A stretch of 64,000 nt of DNA from JAENVU01 sp038250905 (lineage in GTDB: Bacteria > Actinomycetota > Acidimicrobiia > IMCC26256 > JAENVU01), in assembly GCA_038250905.1 (NCBI GenBank), contig JBBSBV010000015.1:1-64000 (forward strand), written 5' to 3'. The notes below the pieces were generated by a model. The model did not search any database. It saw only the letters and a program-made list of their open reading frames with translations, and had not been told where the DNA came from. A program made the translations under genes and the position numbers. Shown here piece after piece: positions 9,110 through 17,670 of the stretch. Every line of letters begins with the position of its first letter. Position 1 is the stretch's first letter.

Positions 9110-9988
9110 TCAGATCGCGGTGGCGAGATCCTCGGCGCTCAGCGCCACGGGTTCGGTCGTGGCGACGAAGTCCAGGAGGATCGCGGCGAATCGACGCGGG
9201 TCCTCACAGTGGGGGAAGTGACCCAGTCCGGGCAGTACCTCGAGCCGGCTCCCCGGCATCGCCTCGTGCGCTTCGTAGGCGTGGGCGACCGGGATCACCG
9301 GATCGTTCTCGCCCCACACGATGAGCGTCGGGATGCGGGCGGCGAGATGGAGCCGGTCAAGCGCGCTGACCCGTTGGCCCTTCACGTCGACGACCGCGCG
9401 CAGCGTCTGGAGGAACGCATCGCGCGTCTCCGGATCTATCAACGACGTGTACGCCCGCCACATCTCGACCGTGGCCGGCGCCGGCCGAAGCCCGACCTTG
9501 CTCACCCAACCCGTCACTGCCTCAACCGACGAGCGGACGAACGGTTGCATCGCGAGCGGCATCACATACTCGGCGCCGGGAAGCGTGAGCGCACGGAGCA
9601 GCGGCATGACTTCCGCGCCCAGACCGCCCGCGCACACGAGGCCGAGCCGTTCGCACCGCTCCGGGTACTGGTAGGCGAGCTGCATCGCGATACCGCCACC
9701 GAGCGACTGCCCGACGACGGTGGCACGTTCGTGACCGAGCAGGACGAGCAGGTCACGCAAGATGCTGGCCTGCGCGCCGAGTGAGTAGTCGCCGCGCGGT
9801 TTGTCCGAACGGCCGTGGCCCGGCAGGTCCGGCACCACGACGGTGACGTGCTCCGCGAGGTCTTCGATCACCGGAGTCCACGACGACGAACTCCCCGCCA
9901 TCCCGTGCACCAGGAGGACGACCGGGCCCGTGCCACCGGTCCGGTACGCGAGTTCGTGTCCGTGAATGTCCACGGTCCGTCGATCCAT
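9110..9988 (-). CDS. Alpha/beta hydrolase
   Basis: The product is 292 aa. The oxyanion motif HGMAGSSSSW, nucleophile elbow VVGQSLGGG (Ser in GQSLGG), the acid in WGENDPVIPV and the catalytic His in GLGHFPHCEDP form a complete triad. The motif VVVPDLPGHGRSDKP is typical of esterases, epoxide hydrolases and dienelactone-type hydrolases. The substrate is not predictable. Confidence 0.9.
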   Translation of the reverse strand: MDRRTVDIHGHELAYRTGGTGPVVLLVHGMAGSSSSWTPVIEDLAEHVTVVVPDLPGHGRSDKPRGDYSLGAQASILRDLLVLLGHERATVVGQSLGGGIAMQLAYQYPERCERLGLVCAGGLGAEVMPLLRALTLPGAEYVMPLAMQPFVRSSVEAVTGWVSKVGLRPAPATVEMWRAYTSLIDPETRDAFLQTLRAVVDVKGQRVSALDRLHLAARIPTLIVWGENDPVIPVAHAYEAHEAMPGSRLEVLPGLGHFPHCEDPRRFAAILLDFVATTEPVALSAEDLATAI

Positions 9989-10249
9989 CGTGGGTCTCCG
10001 ATCAGTCGGTCGTCCGTCGAGGCTACCGAGGGAGCCGGGCGAGCTGCGGTCGGGCGCCCGGCGCCCGGGTCAGTTGTTCACCGACCGCGGTCGTCACCGG
10101 CGACCCCAGGAAGTTTTTGCCGAAGGGATGCTTTCGGCTTACTTCCCGTCTGGTCGGCGCGCCGTACCTTCCGGGGAGATCGCACCGACGAGCCCAGGGG
10201 ATGTCATGACGCCGAAGATCGCACCGTCGATCGCGAACCGCTGAGTCGT
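9989..10249. other. Divergent intergenic region with a small inverted repeat
   Basis: The region separates the hydrolase gene (minus) from the lipoprotein gene (plus). GCCGAA at 10118-10123 and TTCGGC at 10132-10137 form a short inverted repeat next to a run of T. A 12-codon open frame (ATG 10206, with AGGGGA upstream) ends just before the TTG start at 10250 and could be a leader peptide; I do not claim it is translated. Confidence 0.35.
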
Positions 10250-10600
10250 TTGGCGACGCGGCGCTCCCGTGCGGGATGGTGCGCGGCCGCGGGCGGAGCG
10301 GTACTGCTGATGGCGGCGTGCGGTTCGCCGGGACGACCGGCGGTGGCGACGGTCCACCACCCGACGACGACCACGACATCGACGACGTCCCCGTCGTCGA
10401 CCTCATCGACCTCGACGACCACGACGACGACGGCCCCGCCGGTGCAGGTGCCCGGGCCGGTGAAACTCGGTTCGGTCTGCACGATTGCGGATGCCGTCAG
10501 TACGACGGTCGACCAGGTCCACGTGTTGTGCATCGACCACAAAGGCTTCGACGCGAAGCCCTTCGCGGGGGACCGGTTCCGTTGGGTGGCCGAAGGCTGA
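10250..10600 (+). CDS. Small lipoprotein with Thr/Ser linker
   Basis: The frame contains a clear lipoprotein signal (RRSR, hydrophobic stretch, lipobox LMAAC), a Thr/Ser/Pro-rich linker and a small globular C-terminus with two cysteines (SVCTIADAV and VLCIDHKGF) that could pair. The best start in frame is TTG at 10250, giving 116 aa; no ribosome binding site is obvious. The architecture matches the lipoprotein at 3728-3943. Function unknown. Confidence 0.6.
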   Translation: MATRRSRAGWCAAAGGAVLLMAACGSPGRPAVATVHHPTTTTTSTTSPSSTSSTSTTTTTTAPPVQVPGPVKLGSVCTIADAVSTTVDQVHVLCIDHKGFDAKPFAGDRFRWVAEG

Positions 10601-10723
10601 TCGACCGCCGCGACCCCTTCGTCGGCGCCTCGCGAGGGTTTGCAGTCGTTTGACCGGGACCGGGACGAGCTTTGACCCGCCGCTCCGTATCGTCCGGCGC
10701 ATCGGATACACCGGGAGGTTCGC

Positions 10724-11692
10724 TTGCATCGACGCATGAACGCAGACTTCGTCTCCGGGGTCGCCGACGATCCGGATCGCGTGACGCACGAGCGGGTCGG
10801 ACGGTGGGGCCGGAACTCGGTGAGCCCCTTCCTGACCGAGCCCCCCAACGTCCTGCTCCGGGTCGGCGAGGGCGCCACCGGCTGCCGCCTAGTGCGGAAC
10901 TGGGCCGTGTTCGCCACCGACGTCGCCGCGCCTCCCGGCTACGAGGGCGAGGCGCTCGATCATCTACTCCTGCGGTTGGCGGAGTTCGGCATCCGGCCGA
11001 CGTTCGCCGCCGTCGGCGATCCCGAGCCGTACCGCGCCCGCGGGATGCACACGGTACCGATCGCCGACGATCCCCGTCTGGACCTCTCGTCGTTCTCCCT
11101 GGCCGGCAAGCGGATGGCGAACGTACGTCACAGTGTCAGCTCGGCGCGACGGGCCGGGCTGCGCGTCGTGCCGTACAGGTCCGCGGTCGCGACGGGAGTC
11201 GAACGCGTTTCGCGCCAGTGGCTCGCGACGAAACGCGGCGGCGAACTCGGATTCACGCTCGGCGGTTTCGATCCAGCCATGTTCGACCGGGTCGACACCC
11301 GGGTCGCCCTCGATCAGTCCGATCGCGTCGTCGCGTTCGTCACCTGGCGACCGTTCGACGACGGTCGCGGCCGCGTGCTCGACGTCATGCGGCGCGCGCC
11401 CGACGCGCCGAACCCTGCGATCGACCTGCTGGTGGCCGAGGGACTCCTCGAATACTCCCAAGCCGGCGTGGAGGTCGCGAGCCTCGGATCGGTGCCCCGA
11501 TCCCACGGTCGGCTGGGCGAACGGTTCTACCCCGCCGACTCACTCCGCCGATACAAGGAGAAGTTCTCGCCCACCTGGCTTCCACTCGAGCTGGTCGCGC
11601 CGTCGCGCGCCGCGCTCCCGGGCGCGTTGCGCGCCGTCGCCTCCGCCTTCTGTCCCGATGGACTCATCGGTGCGCTCCGCCGCAATCGTTAG
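10724..11692 (+). CDS. DUF2156 aminoacyl-lipid synthase-like protein (MprF C-terminal domain)
   Basis: The product is 322 aa. It consists only of the soluble GNAT-like catalytic domain found at the C-terminus of MprF/LysX lipid flippase-synthases (FLTEPPNVLLRVG..., GKRMANVRHSVSSARRAGL, TLGGFDP, FVTWRPFDDGRGRVLDVMRR, GERFYPADSLRRYKEKFSPTW). This domain transfers an amino acid from tRNA to phosphatidylglycerol or diacylglycerol. No membrane helices are present. Its 3' end overlaps by 35 nt the membrane-esterase gene, which suggests a coupled synthesis/turnover pair. Confidence 0.8.
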   Translation: MHRRMNADFVSGVADDPDRVTHERVGRWGRNSVSPFLTEPPNVLLRVGEGATGCRLVRNWAVFATDVAAPPGYEGEALDHLLLRLAEFGIRPTFAAVGDPEPYRARGMHTVPIADDPRLDLSSFSLAGKRMANVRHSVSSARRAGLRVVPYRSAVATGVERVSRQWLATKRGGELGFTLGGFDPAMFDRVDTRVALDQSDRVVAFVTWRPFDDGRGRVLDVMRRAPDAPNPAIDLLVAEGLLEYSQAGVEVASLGSVPRSHGRLGERFYPADSLRRYKEKFSPTWLPLELVAPSRAALPGALRAVASAFCPDGLIGALRRNR

Positions 11693-13325
11693 CTCGGCGC
11701 GCCGCGCCCTGGTCGACGTCCGTCGGCGTTGTGTCCACGTTCCCGTGGTGACCGTCGCGGTCATCGCCGCGGTCCTCGCCGTCGCGTCCACCTACGGCGT
11801 CTTCGGCCACGAACTCCCGCTCGACGTCGCATTTCGGTATGCATTCAGCGGCCGGGTGCTCACGATGGGCCACTGGTCGACGCTGCTGACGAGCCAGGTC
11901 CTCACGCGCGACATCTTCATGGCGATTTCGATCGCACTGTCGCTCGCACTCATGTTGGGGGTCTACGAAGCGGTCGCCGGCAGCGTCCGAGCCGTCGTGG
12001 TCACGGCGGTGTCAGCCGTCGCGGGTCCACTGCTCGTCGCCGGCGGCCTCGGGATCGGCTCCGCGCTCGGCAACGACTTCGCCGGTCGGACCTTGTCGAC
12101 CCTCGACTACGGCGCGTCGGCGATCACCGCCGGCGCGGGCGGCGCGCTGGTGGCGGTGCTCGGGATGCGCCGACTCCGTTGGTTCGCGTACTTCTGGGTC
12201 GGGTTCGGACTGCTGGTTCACCACCAACTCGCCGACTGGGAGCATCTCGGCAGCTTCGCCACCGGGTACGGGCTCGGTCACGTCCTCGGCACACCACCCG
12301 TCGGCCGGGTCCGGCGTGCCTTCGCCGGCATCACGGCTCGGCCCGTCAACCTCGGTTGGATTGCGATCCCCTCACTGATCCTGGCCACCGTCGCGGGTGG
12401 CCTCCTCGGGAACGCGATCGTCCCGCCGCGCACGAACCCCACCGTCACACGAAACTTCATCCCGGCCGGTGTGCGTCACCTCACCGCCGTGCGCATGCGC
12501 GCCGTGCTCTCCGGAGCCTCGCCGGCGGAGGTCCGCGCGGTCACGTTCCCGACGCCGTCGCTGGGCGGGAACCACCCGGCATTGATCGTCCTCCCACCGG
12601 GATACGGCGCAACCCAGACGCGCTACCCCGTCATCGAGATCCTGCACGGTCGGCCGGGATCACCGAACGACATCATCACCGGACTGGATCCCGTCGGCTT
12701 GGAAGCACTCCCCGGGCTACCACCGTTCATCGCAGTGGTGCCCGACGGTCACGGCCCGACCGTGTTCAACGGCGAGTTCGCCGACACGTCGAAGCAGCAC
12801 CTGGGCACCGCCCTCTCCGACGACCTGCGCCGGTGGGTGGACCGCCACTACCGGACCACCGGGGTCTGGTCGGTCGCCGGCCTCTCCAGCGGTGGGTACG
12901 GCGCGGCCTACCTCGGGTCGCGCACCGCCGGCCAGTACGACAGCGTGTGCGCGCTCAGTGGCAACTTCACGCCCCAGGGTGGCGCGTTCCACGGTGAGAG
13001 CCGGGCGTCGCTCGATGCTGCCACTCCGCTGCTCCACGTCCGGCCCGACGGGCCGCGCACGCTGTTGATCGCCGGGAGTCACGACCGCGGCAGCGTGCGG
13101 GAGGCGCAGACCTACGCGTGGGCGCTCGGTCGGGTCGGGCAGCCCCACGAACTGGCGATCGTCCCGGGCGGCCACAACTGGAAGATGTGGCAACGTGAGT
13201 TCCCACGATGTCTGCGGTTCATGCTTTCCGGACCCCGCCCGACGCCGAGCCGCGCCACGACGACCGCGTTGCCGATCTCCACCGGGCTGTCGCGCCCCTG
13301 GCACCGAAGGTACGTCGCGCCGTGA
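11658..13325 (+). CDS. Membrane-anchored esterase (rhomboid-like N-terminus, FrmB/antigen-85-like hydrolase)
   Basis: The ATG at 11658 lies inside the end of the DUF2156 gene, giving 555 aa. About five or six membrane helices occupy residues 30-260 and resemble the rhomboid-like region of actinobacterial esterases (LVHHQLADWEHLGSFATGYGLGHVLG). From about 290 an alpha/beta hydrolase of the esterase-D/antigen-85 type follows, with the nucleophile in VAGLSSGGYG, Asp in AGSHDRGS and His in PGGHNWKMW. Known partners of aminoacyl-lipid synthases in actinobacteria include such esterases, so it may remove amino acids from lipids; that role is inferred from the overlap. Confidence 0.8.
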   Translation: MDSSVRSAAIVSSARRALVDVRRRCVHVPVVTVAVIAAVLAVASTYGVFGHELPLDVAFRYAFSGRVLTMGHWSTLLTSQVLTRDIFMAISIALSLALMLGVYEAVAGSVRAVVVTAVSAVAGPLLVAGGLGIGSALGNDFAGRTLSTLDYGASAITAGAGGALVAVLGMRRLRWFAYFWVGFGLLVHHQLADWEHLGSFATGYGLGHVLGTPPVGRVRRAFAGITARPVNLGWIAIPSLILATVAGGLLGNAIVPPRTNPTVTRNFIPAGVRHLTAVRMRAVLSGASPAEVRAVTFPTPSLGGNHPALIVLPPGYGATQTRYPVIEILHGRPGSPNDIITGLDPVGLEALPGLPPFIAVVPDGHGPTVFNGEFADTSKQHLGTALSDDLRRWVDRHYRTTGVWSVAGLSSGGYGAAYLGSRTAGQYDSVCALSGNFTPQGGAFHGESRASLDAATPLLHVRPDGPRTLLIAGSHDRGSVREAQTYAWALGRVGQPHELAIVPGGHNWKMWQREFPRCLRFMLSGPRPTPSRATTTALPISTGLSRPWHRRYVAP

Positions 13326-13382
13326 ATCGACCGTCCGAGCGTGCTGCGGTGGCAGCGAGCAGGCCGAACGCCGGGGTGATCC

Positions 13383-13397
13383 GGGACCTTTGGTCCT
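13383..13397. promoter_or_regulatory. Palindrome upstream of the sulfur operon
   Basis: GGACC-TTT-GGTCC is a perfect 13-bp palindrome, 35 nt before the SQR-like start codon. The half-site GGGAC and overall layout resemble DosR/DevR-type boxes (GGGACTTTNGGCCC; 11 of 14 positions), but the centre spacing differs from the symmetric consensus. It is a candidate operator or activator site for the operon. Confidence 0.4.
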
Positions 13398-13431
13398 ACC
13401 AGCGGGCTCCGGATGTCACTTAGCTGAGGTC

Positions 13432-14700
13432 ATGACGAAACAGGTGGTGATCCTCGGCGGTGGAACCGGAGGAACGCTGACCGCCAATCGGCTCCGCCGG
13501 ATGTACGACGCCGACGAGTTGGTCATCACCGTCGTCGACCAGGACGACCGACACGTGTACCAACCCGGCCTGCTCTTCGTGCCGTTCGGGCTCACCCAAC
13601 CGGAGGACATCGTCCGGTCCCGGGCTCGGCAGCTCCACCGCGGCATCGGGTTCCGTCCCACCCCCATCGACCACGTCGACCTCGCGGCCAACTCCGTGCA
13701 TCTCGGGGACGGTTCCGTGCTCGCCTACGACGTACTCGTGGTGGCGACCGGTGCCGTCCTGGTGCTCGAGGAGACCGAAGGACTCGCCGGCGCGGGATGG
13801 ATGAAGAACGTCCACACCTTCTACACGCCGGAGGGTGCCGCCGCACTCGAAGCCGCGCTGGCCGAGTTCGACGGTGGCCGGCTCGTGGTCAACGTGGTCG
13901 ACATGCCGATCAAGTGCCCGGTCGCGCCGCTCGAGTTCTGCTTCCTCGCCGACTGGTACTTCCGCGAGCGCGGCATCCGCGACCGGGTCGACATCACCTA
14001 CGTGACGCCGCTCGACGGTGCGTTCACCAAGCCCGTCGCGTCCCAGCAACTCGCGGGCATGCTCACCGAGAAGGGCATCGAACTGGTCACCGAGTTCAAC
14101 ACCGGCGAGGTCGACGGTCCCAGTGGCCGCCTCGTCGGCTACGACGGTCGGGAAGTGCCGTTCGACCTCGCGGTCGTGATCCCGCTTCACGGTGGTGCCG
14201 AATACGTGGGCCGGTCACCGGGCCTCGGCGACGAGGTCAACTTCGTGCCGACCGACGAGCACACGCTCCAGGCCAAGGCCGCGCCGAACGTGTTCGTGAT
14301 CGGCGACGCCGCGAACGTGCCCGCGTCGAAAGCGGGCTCGGTCACCCACTTCGAAGGTGAGACGCTCGTCGCGAACGTGGCGCACTTCCTCGCCGACGAG
14401 CCCCTCGAATCGACCTTCGACGGCCACGCGAACTGCTTCATCGAGACTGGGTTCCACCAGGCGCTGCTCATCGACTTCAACTACGAGACCGAGCCGCTCC
14501 CGGGCCACTTCCCCACCACGGTCGGGCTGCCGTTGCTGAAGGAATCACGGTTGAACCACCTCGGGAAGCTCATGTTCCAGTGGTTCTACTGGCACAGCCT
14601 CCTGCCGGGTCGCGACATCCCGGGAATCGGCTCGACCATGCCCACGACCGGCAAACACGCCGTCGAACCGTCGCCGACCGAACCTGAACGAAAGGACTGA
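13432..14700 (+). CDS. Sulfide:quinone oxidoreductase-like flavoprotein
   Basis: The ATG at 13432 (GAGG upstream) gives 422 aa; longer in-frame extension upstream is Arg-rich and unlikely. It has an FAD GxGxxG (VVILGGGTGGTLTANRL), the SQR-type VYQPGLLFVPFGL, Cys162 in IKCPVAP, a second FAD motif VFVIGDAANVPASKAGSVTHFEGE and a further Cys in GHANCFIETG. These correspond to the two redox cysteines of SQR. It would pass electrons from sulfide or a persulfide to quinone at the membrane. The C-terminal WHSLLPG region likely holds the amphipathic membrane contacts. First gene of a four-gene operon. Confidence 0.85.
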   Translation: MTKQVVILGGGTGGTLTANRLRRMYDADELVITVVDQDDRHVYQPGLLFVPFGLTQPEDIVRSRARQLHRGIGFRPTPIDHVDLAANSVHLGDGSVLAYDVLVVATGAVLVLEETEGLAGAGWMKNVHTFYTPEGAAALEAALAEFDGGRLVVNVVDMPIKCPVAPLEFCFLADWYFRERGIRDRVDITYVTPLDGAFTKPVASQQLAGMLTEKGIELVTEFNTGEVDGPSGRLVGYDGREVPFDLAVVIPLHGGAEYVGRSPGLGDEVNFVPTDEHTLQAKAAPNVFVIGDAANVPASKAGSVTHFEGETLVANVAHFLADEPLESTFDGHANCFIETGFHQALLIDFNYETEPLPGHFPTTVGLPLLKESRLNHLGKLMFQWFYWHSLLPGRDIPGIGSTMPTTGKHAVEPSPTEPERKD

Positions 14701-14703
14701 ACG

Positions 14704-15021
14704 ATGCCGAACACCACCATTGCCGAAACCGACGTCGAACTGAACGACGAGGGCTTCTTCGTGGAGCCCGAGCAGTGGACCGAGGCCATGGTCCCCGACC
14801 TCGCGCGCCGTGAGGGCATCGACGCGGTGACCGACGCGCACTGGCAGGTCATCCGCTTCATGCGGGCCGAGTACCTCGAGAAGGGGACGGGTCCGACGGT
14901 GCGCATCCTCGGCAAGACGTCCGGGGTCTCGGTCAAAGAGCTCTACCAACTGTTCCCGAAGGGCCCGGCGAAGGTGGCCGCCAAGATCGCCGGCATCCCC
15001 AAGCCACGCGGCTGCATCTGA
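14704..15021 (+). CDS. DsrC/TusE family sulfur-carrier protein with a single C-terminal Cys
   Basis: The product is 105 aa, the normal family length, starting 3 nt after the SQR stop (AAAGGA upstream). It contains the DsrC fold motifs DEGFF, W-x-E, ARREGI, HWQVIRFMR and ends in AKIAGIPKPRGCI. The penultimate Cys (CysA) is kept, but the second Cys of true DsrC (ten residues before it) is Ala. By the published family rules that makes it TusE-like: it can carry a persulfide but cannot form the DsrC intramolecular trisulfide. Confidence 0.9.
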   Translation: MPNTTIAETDVELNDEGFFVEPEQWTEAMVPDLARREGIDAVTDAHWQVIRFMRAEYLEKGTGPTVRILGKTSGVSVKELYQLFPKGPAKVAAKIAGIPKPRGCI

Positions 15022-15033
15022 GAGGAGCCGACC

Positions 15034-15501
15034 ATGGCCGACACGATCGAGAAAGTCTCCATCATCATCTCCAAGGGTTCGCTCGACGGCATCTACCCCG
15101 GCCTGATCATGGCGAACGGCGCGCGGGCCGAAGGGATCGACGCCAATCTCTTCTTCACGTTCTTCGGGCTCGACGCCATCCATCAGGCGCGTCACGAGCA
15201 CATCAAGATGGCGACCGTCGGGAACCCGGGTCTGCACTTCCCCACCATGATGGGCGGGCTGCCGGGCGTGTCGTCGGTGATGACGCACTACATGAATCAC
15301 AAGATGGAACAGCTCGACATCCCGTCCATCCCCGAGTTCGTGGAGATGATCGCCGACACCGGTGCGGGCATGTACGCGTGCAAAGCGTCGGTCGACCTGT
15401 TCGGCCTGGAGAAGAACGACCTCATCCCCCAGGTGCAGGACATCATCACGGTCGGCGAGTTCTACGAGATCGCCGCCGGCGGCGAAATCATCTTCACCTG
15501 A
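15034..15501 (+). CDS. DsrE/DsrF/DrsH-like sulfurtransferase subunit (DsrE2-like)
   Basis: The product is 155 aa with AGGAG upstream of ATG 15034. The N-terminus VSIIISKGSLDGIYPGLIMANGARA and FFTFFGLDAI match the DsrE2/peroxiredoxin-like branch. The single cysteine, Cys116 in MYACKASVDLFGL, is at the active-site position that accepts sulfane sulfur. Together with the SQR-like and TusE-like neighbours it could relay persulfide sulfur in the cytoplasm. Partner TusBCD or Dsr genes are not in the window. Confidence 0.85.
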   Translation: MADTIEKVSIIISKGSLDGIYPGLIMANGARAEGIDANLFFTFFGLDAIHQARHEHIKMATVGNPGLHFPTMMGGLPGVSSVMTHYMNHKMEQLDIPSIPEFVEMIADTGAGMYACKASVDLFGLEKNDLIPQVQDIITVGEFYEIAAGGEIIFT

Positions 15502-15522
15502 TCGCTGACCAAGGAGAGCGCC

Positions 15523-15975
15523 ATGGCAACCAAGCAAGGCAACGTTGACGGGGTCGAGGATCTGCTCGACCGGCTCGGCAAGGCCACTGCACAGATCACG
15601 AAGGCATCGGAGCGTCAGGCACGCGAAGCCGACCGCCAGCTGAAGCGACTGCTCGACCGGGGCGAGGCGTCGACCGAACGTCTCATCAAGGCCATCGGCA
15701 AGGAGTTGCAGGGCCAGATCTCGAGTCTGCGGCGCGAACTGCGTGACGTCGAACGTCGGCTCCGGGACGTCCGCAGCTCGGTCGCCAAGCAGGCCAGTAA
15801 GCGGAAGGCGGCGGCGAAGAAAGCACCCGCGAAGAAGGCACCCGCGAAGAAGGCCACGGCCAAGAAGGCACCTGCGAAGAAGACGGCCAAGAAGACGGCC
15901 AAGAAGGCCGCCAAGAAGCCGGTGAAGAAGACCGCGCCGGCGAAGCGGAAGGCTGCGGCCAAGAAGACCGCGTGA
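15523..15975 (+). CDS. Coiled-coil protein with histone H1-like Lys/Ala tail
   Basis: The product is 150 aa with AAGGAG upstream. Residues 10-85 are a charged heptad-type coiled coil (phasin/polyhydroxyalkanoate-granule-like or DUF-type helix bundle). Residues from about 88 to the end are repeated AKKAPAKK/KKTAKK units like bacterial histone H1 tails. It probably binds DNA or polyanionic surfaces. It is the last gene of the sulfur operon, 21 nt after the DsrE-like gene and before a strong terminator; a functional tie to sulfur metabolism is not evident. Confidence 0.75.
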   Translation: MATKQGNVDGVEDLLDRLGKATAQITKASERQAREADRQLKRLLDRGEASTERLIKAIGKELQGQISSLRRELRDVERRLRDVRSSVAKQASKRKAAAKKAPAKKAPAKKATAKKAPAKKTAKKTAKKAAKKPVKKTAPAKRKAAAKKTA

Positions 15976-16028
15976 CGAACGCCTGATCGCGGACCGCGCC
16001 GGCACCGCCGACGCATCCCGGTGATCCG

Positions 16029-16056
16029 AAGCACCCCCTCTCGCGAGGGGGTGCTT
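16029..16056 (+). terminator. Intrinsic terminator-like hairpin after the sulfur operon
   Basis: A perfect 12-bp stem (AAGCACCCCCTC, loop TCGC, exact complement) lies 54 nt after the last stop codon. There is no long U-tract, as is common in high-GC actinobacteria. Confidence 0.8.
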
Positions 16057-16221
16057 GCGCGTTCGGGTCACGGCGTGGAGCACGCGAGGCTCCGGTGCTG
16101 CCGCGCCGGCCCACCGACATCCAGCCCGACGACTCCGGTGCGAGCACTTCGACCACGCGGATCGAGGCGTTGGACCCTGGTCGGGTCGGGCCGCGATCCG
16201 TACCGTCGGAGGTGACGAGGG

Positions 16222-17670
16222 ATGGGATCCATGGTCGAATCGGTCGATCTGCACATGCGGGAGTCGGACGCGTTCTCCTGGTACATGGAGCGGGACCCGC
16301 TCCTGCGCTCCACGGTGGTCGCGGTGCTGATGCTCGATCGCGCGCCGGATGAAGCCGTGCTGCTGCGCCGGATCGAGCGGGCCACCCGCATCGTTCCCGG
16401 GCTACGTCACCATCTCGTCGAACCGCCGCTGCGGCTTGCACCCCCGCGCTGGGTGGTGGACCCGAGCTTCGACCTGTCCTGGCACGTCCGCCGGGTCGAG
16501 TTGCCCGCGCCGGCGGGGATGGAGGGCGTGCTCCAACTGGCCCGGAAGGAGGGCATGGCCGGCTTCGACACCGCCCGCCCCCTCTGGACCTGGACCACGG
16601 TCGAGGGTCTCGAAGGTGGACGGGCGGCGGCCGTCCTGAAGGTGCACCACTCGCTCACCGACGGCATCGGCGGGATCCAACTCGCCACCGAACTCTTCGA
16701 CCTCTCGCCCGACGCGCCCGAACCCGAGCCCGGCCCCGATGCGCCCCGACCCGAGACACCGAGTCGCGCCTCGCTCCTGCTCGAATCGCTCGGCTACGAC
16801 GTGCGCCGGGTCATCGGCATCGTGCGGGAGGCGATCGCTGCGGCACCCGGCGCCGCGGTCCACGCCCTGCGCCATCCGGCGGTCACGACGACCGACGCGG
16901 TGCGGTTGGCGGGTTCGGTCATCCGCACCGTCGCCCCGATCACCGACACCCGGTCACCGGTCATGCAGGAACGCCGCCTCGGCTGGCACTACGACGCGCT
17001 CGACCTCCCCCTCGACGCGCTGCGCCACGCGGCTCACGCCGGTGGTGGCACGCTCAACGACGTGTTCCTCGCGGGCATCGCCGGGGGGTTACAGCGGTAC
17101 CACGAACGACACGACACCACCGTCGCGGAACTGCGCGTCACCATGCCGATCAGCATCCGCAAGCCCGGCGACCCAGCCGGCGGGAACCGCATCACCCTCA
17201 TGCGGTTCGCGGTTCCGGTGGGTACCGTCGACGTACGGTCCCGGATCCGCACGCTCCACGAACGCGCCGCGTCAAGCCGGGAGGAGCCGTCGATCCCGTT
17301 CACCAACGTGATCGCCGGGCTGCTCAACGTGCTGCCGACCGGGGTCGTCGGCGGCATGCTGAAGCACGTCGACTTCCTGGCCAGCAACGTGCCCGGGCTC
17401 GACGCGCCCATCTACATCGGGGGCGCGCGGGTGTCGAACATCTATCCGTTCGGACCCACGATCGGCGCGGCGCTGAACGTGACGCTCCTGTCGTACCTCG
17501 GGACGTGCAACCTCGGCGTGAACACCGATACCGGAGCAGTCCCCGACCCGAGCGTGCTGATGTCCTGCCTGCGCGACGGATTCGACGAAGTGCTCGACCT
17601 CGGCGGTGGCGACGCGTCGACCCGGACCTCCGCGGCGAGCGGGATGGGAGCAACCCGATGGAACGGTTGA
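16222..17670 (+). CDS. Wax ester synthase/diacylglycerol acyltransferase (WS/DGAT), copy 1
   Basis: The product is 482 aa. The catalytic motif HHxxxDG is present as HHSLTDG at 142-148, and the WS/DGAT C-terminal domain follows (LNDVFLAGIAGGL, MPISIRKPGDPAGGN, SNVPGLDAPIYIGGA, YPFGPTIGAALNVTLLSY). It would acylate diacylglycerol or a fatty alcohol with acyl-CoA at lipid bodies. A start at the second Met (16231) is equally possible. It overlaps the second copy by 13 nt. Confidence 0.9.
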   Translation: MGSMVESVDLHMRESDAFSWYMERDPLLRSTVVAVLMLDRAPDEAVLLRRIERATRIVPGLRHHLVEPPLRLAPPRWVVDPSFDLSWHVRRVELPAPAGMEGVLQLARKEGMAGFDTARPLWTWTTVEGLEGGRAAAVLKVHHSLTDGIGGIQLATELFDLSPDAPEPEPGPDAPRPETPSRASLLLESLGYDVRRVIGIVREAIAAAPGAAVHALRHPAVTTTDAVRLAGSVIRTVAPITDTRSPVMQERRLGWHYDALDLPLDALRHAAHAGGGTLNDVFLAGIAGGLQRYHERHDTTVAELRVTMPISIRKPGDPAGGNRITLMRFAVPVGTVDVRSRIRTLHERAASSREEPSIPFTNVIAGLLNVLPTGVVGGMLKHVDFLASNVPGLDAPIYIGGARVSNIYPFGPTIGAALNVTLLSYLGTCNLGVNTDTGAVPDPSVLMSCLRDGFDEVLDLGGGDASTRTSAASGMGATRWNG

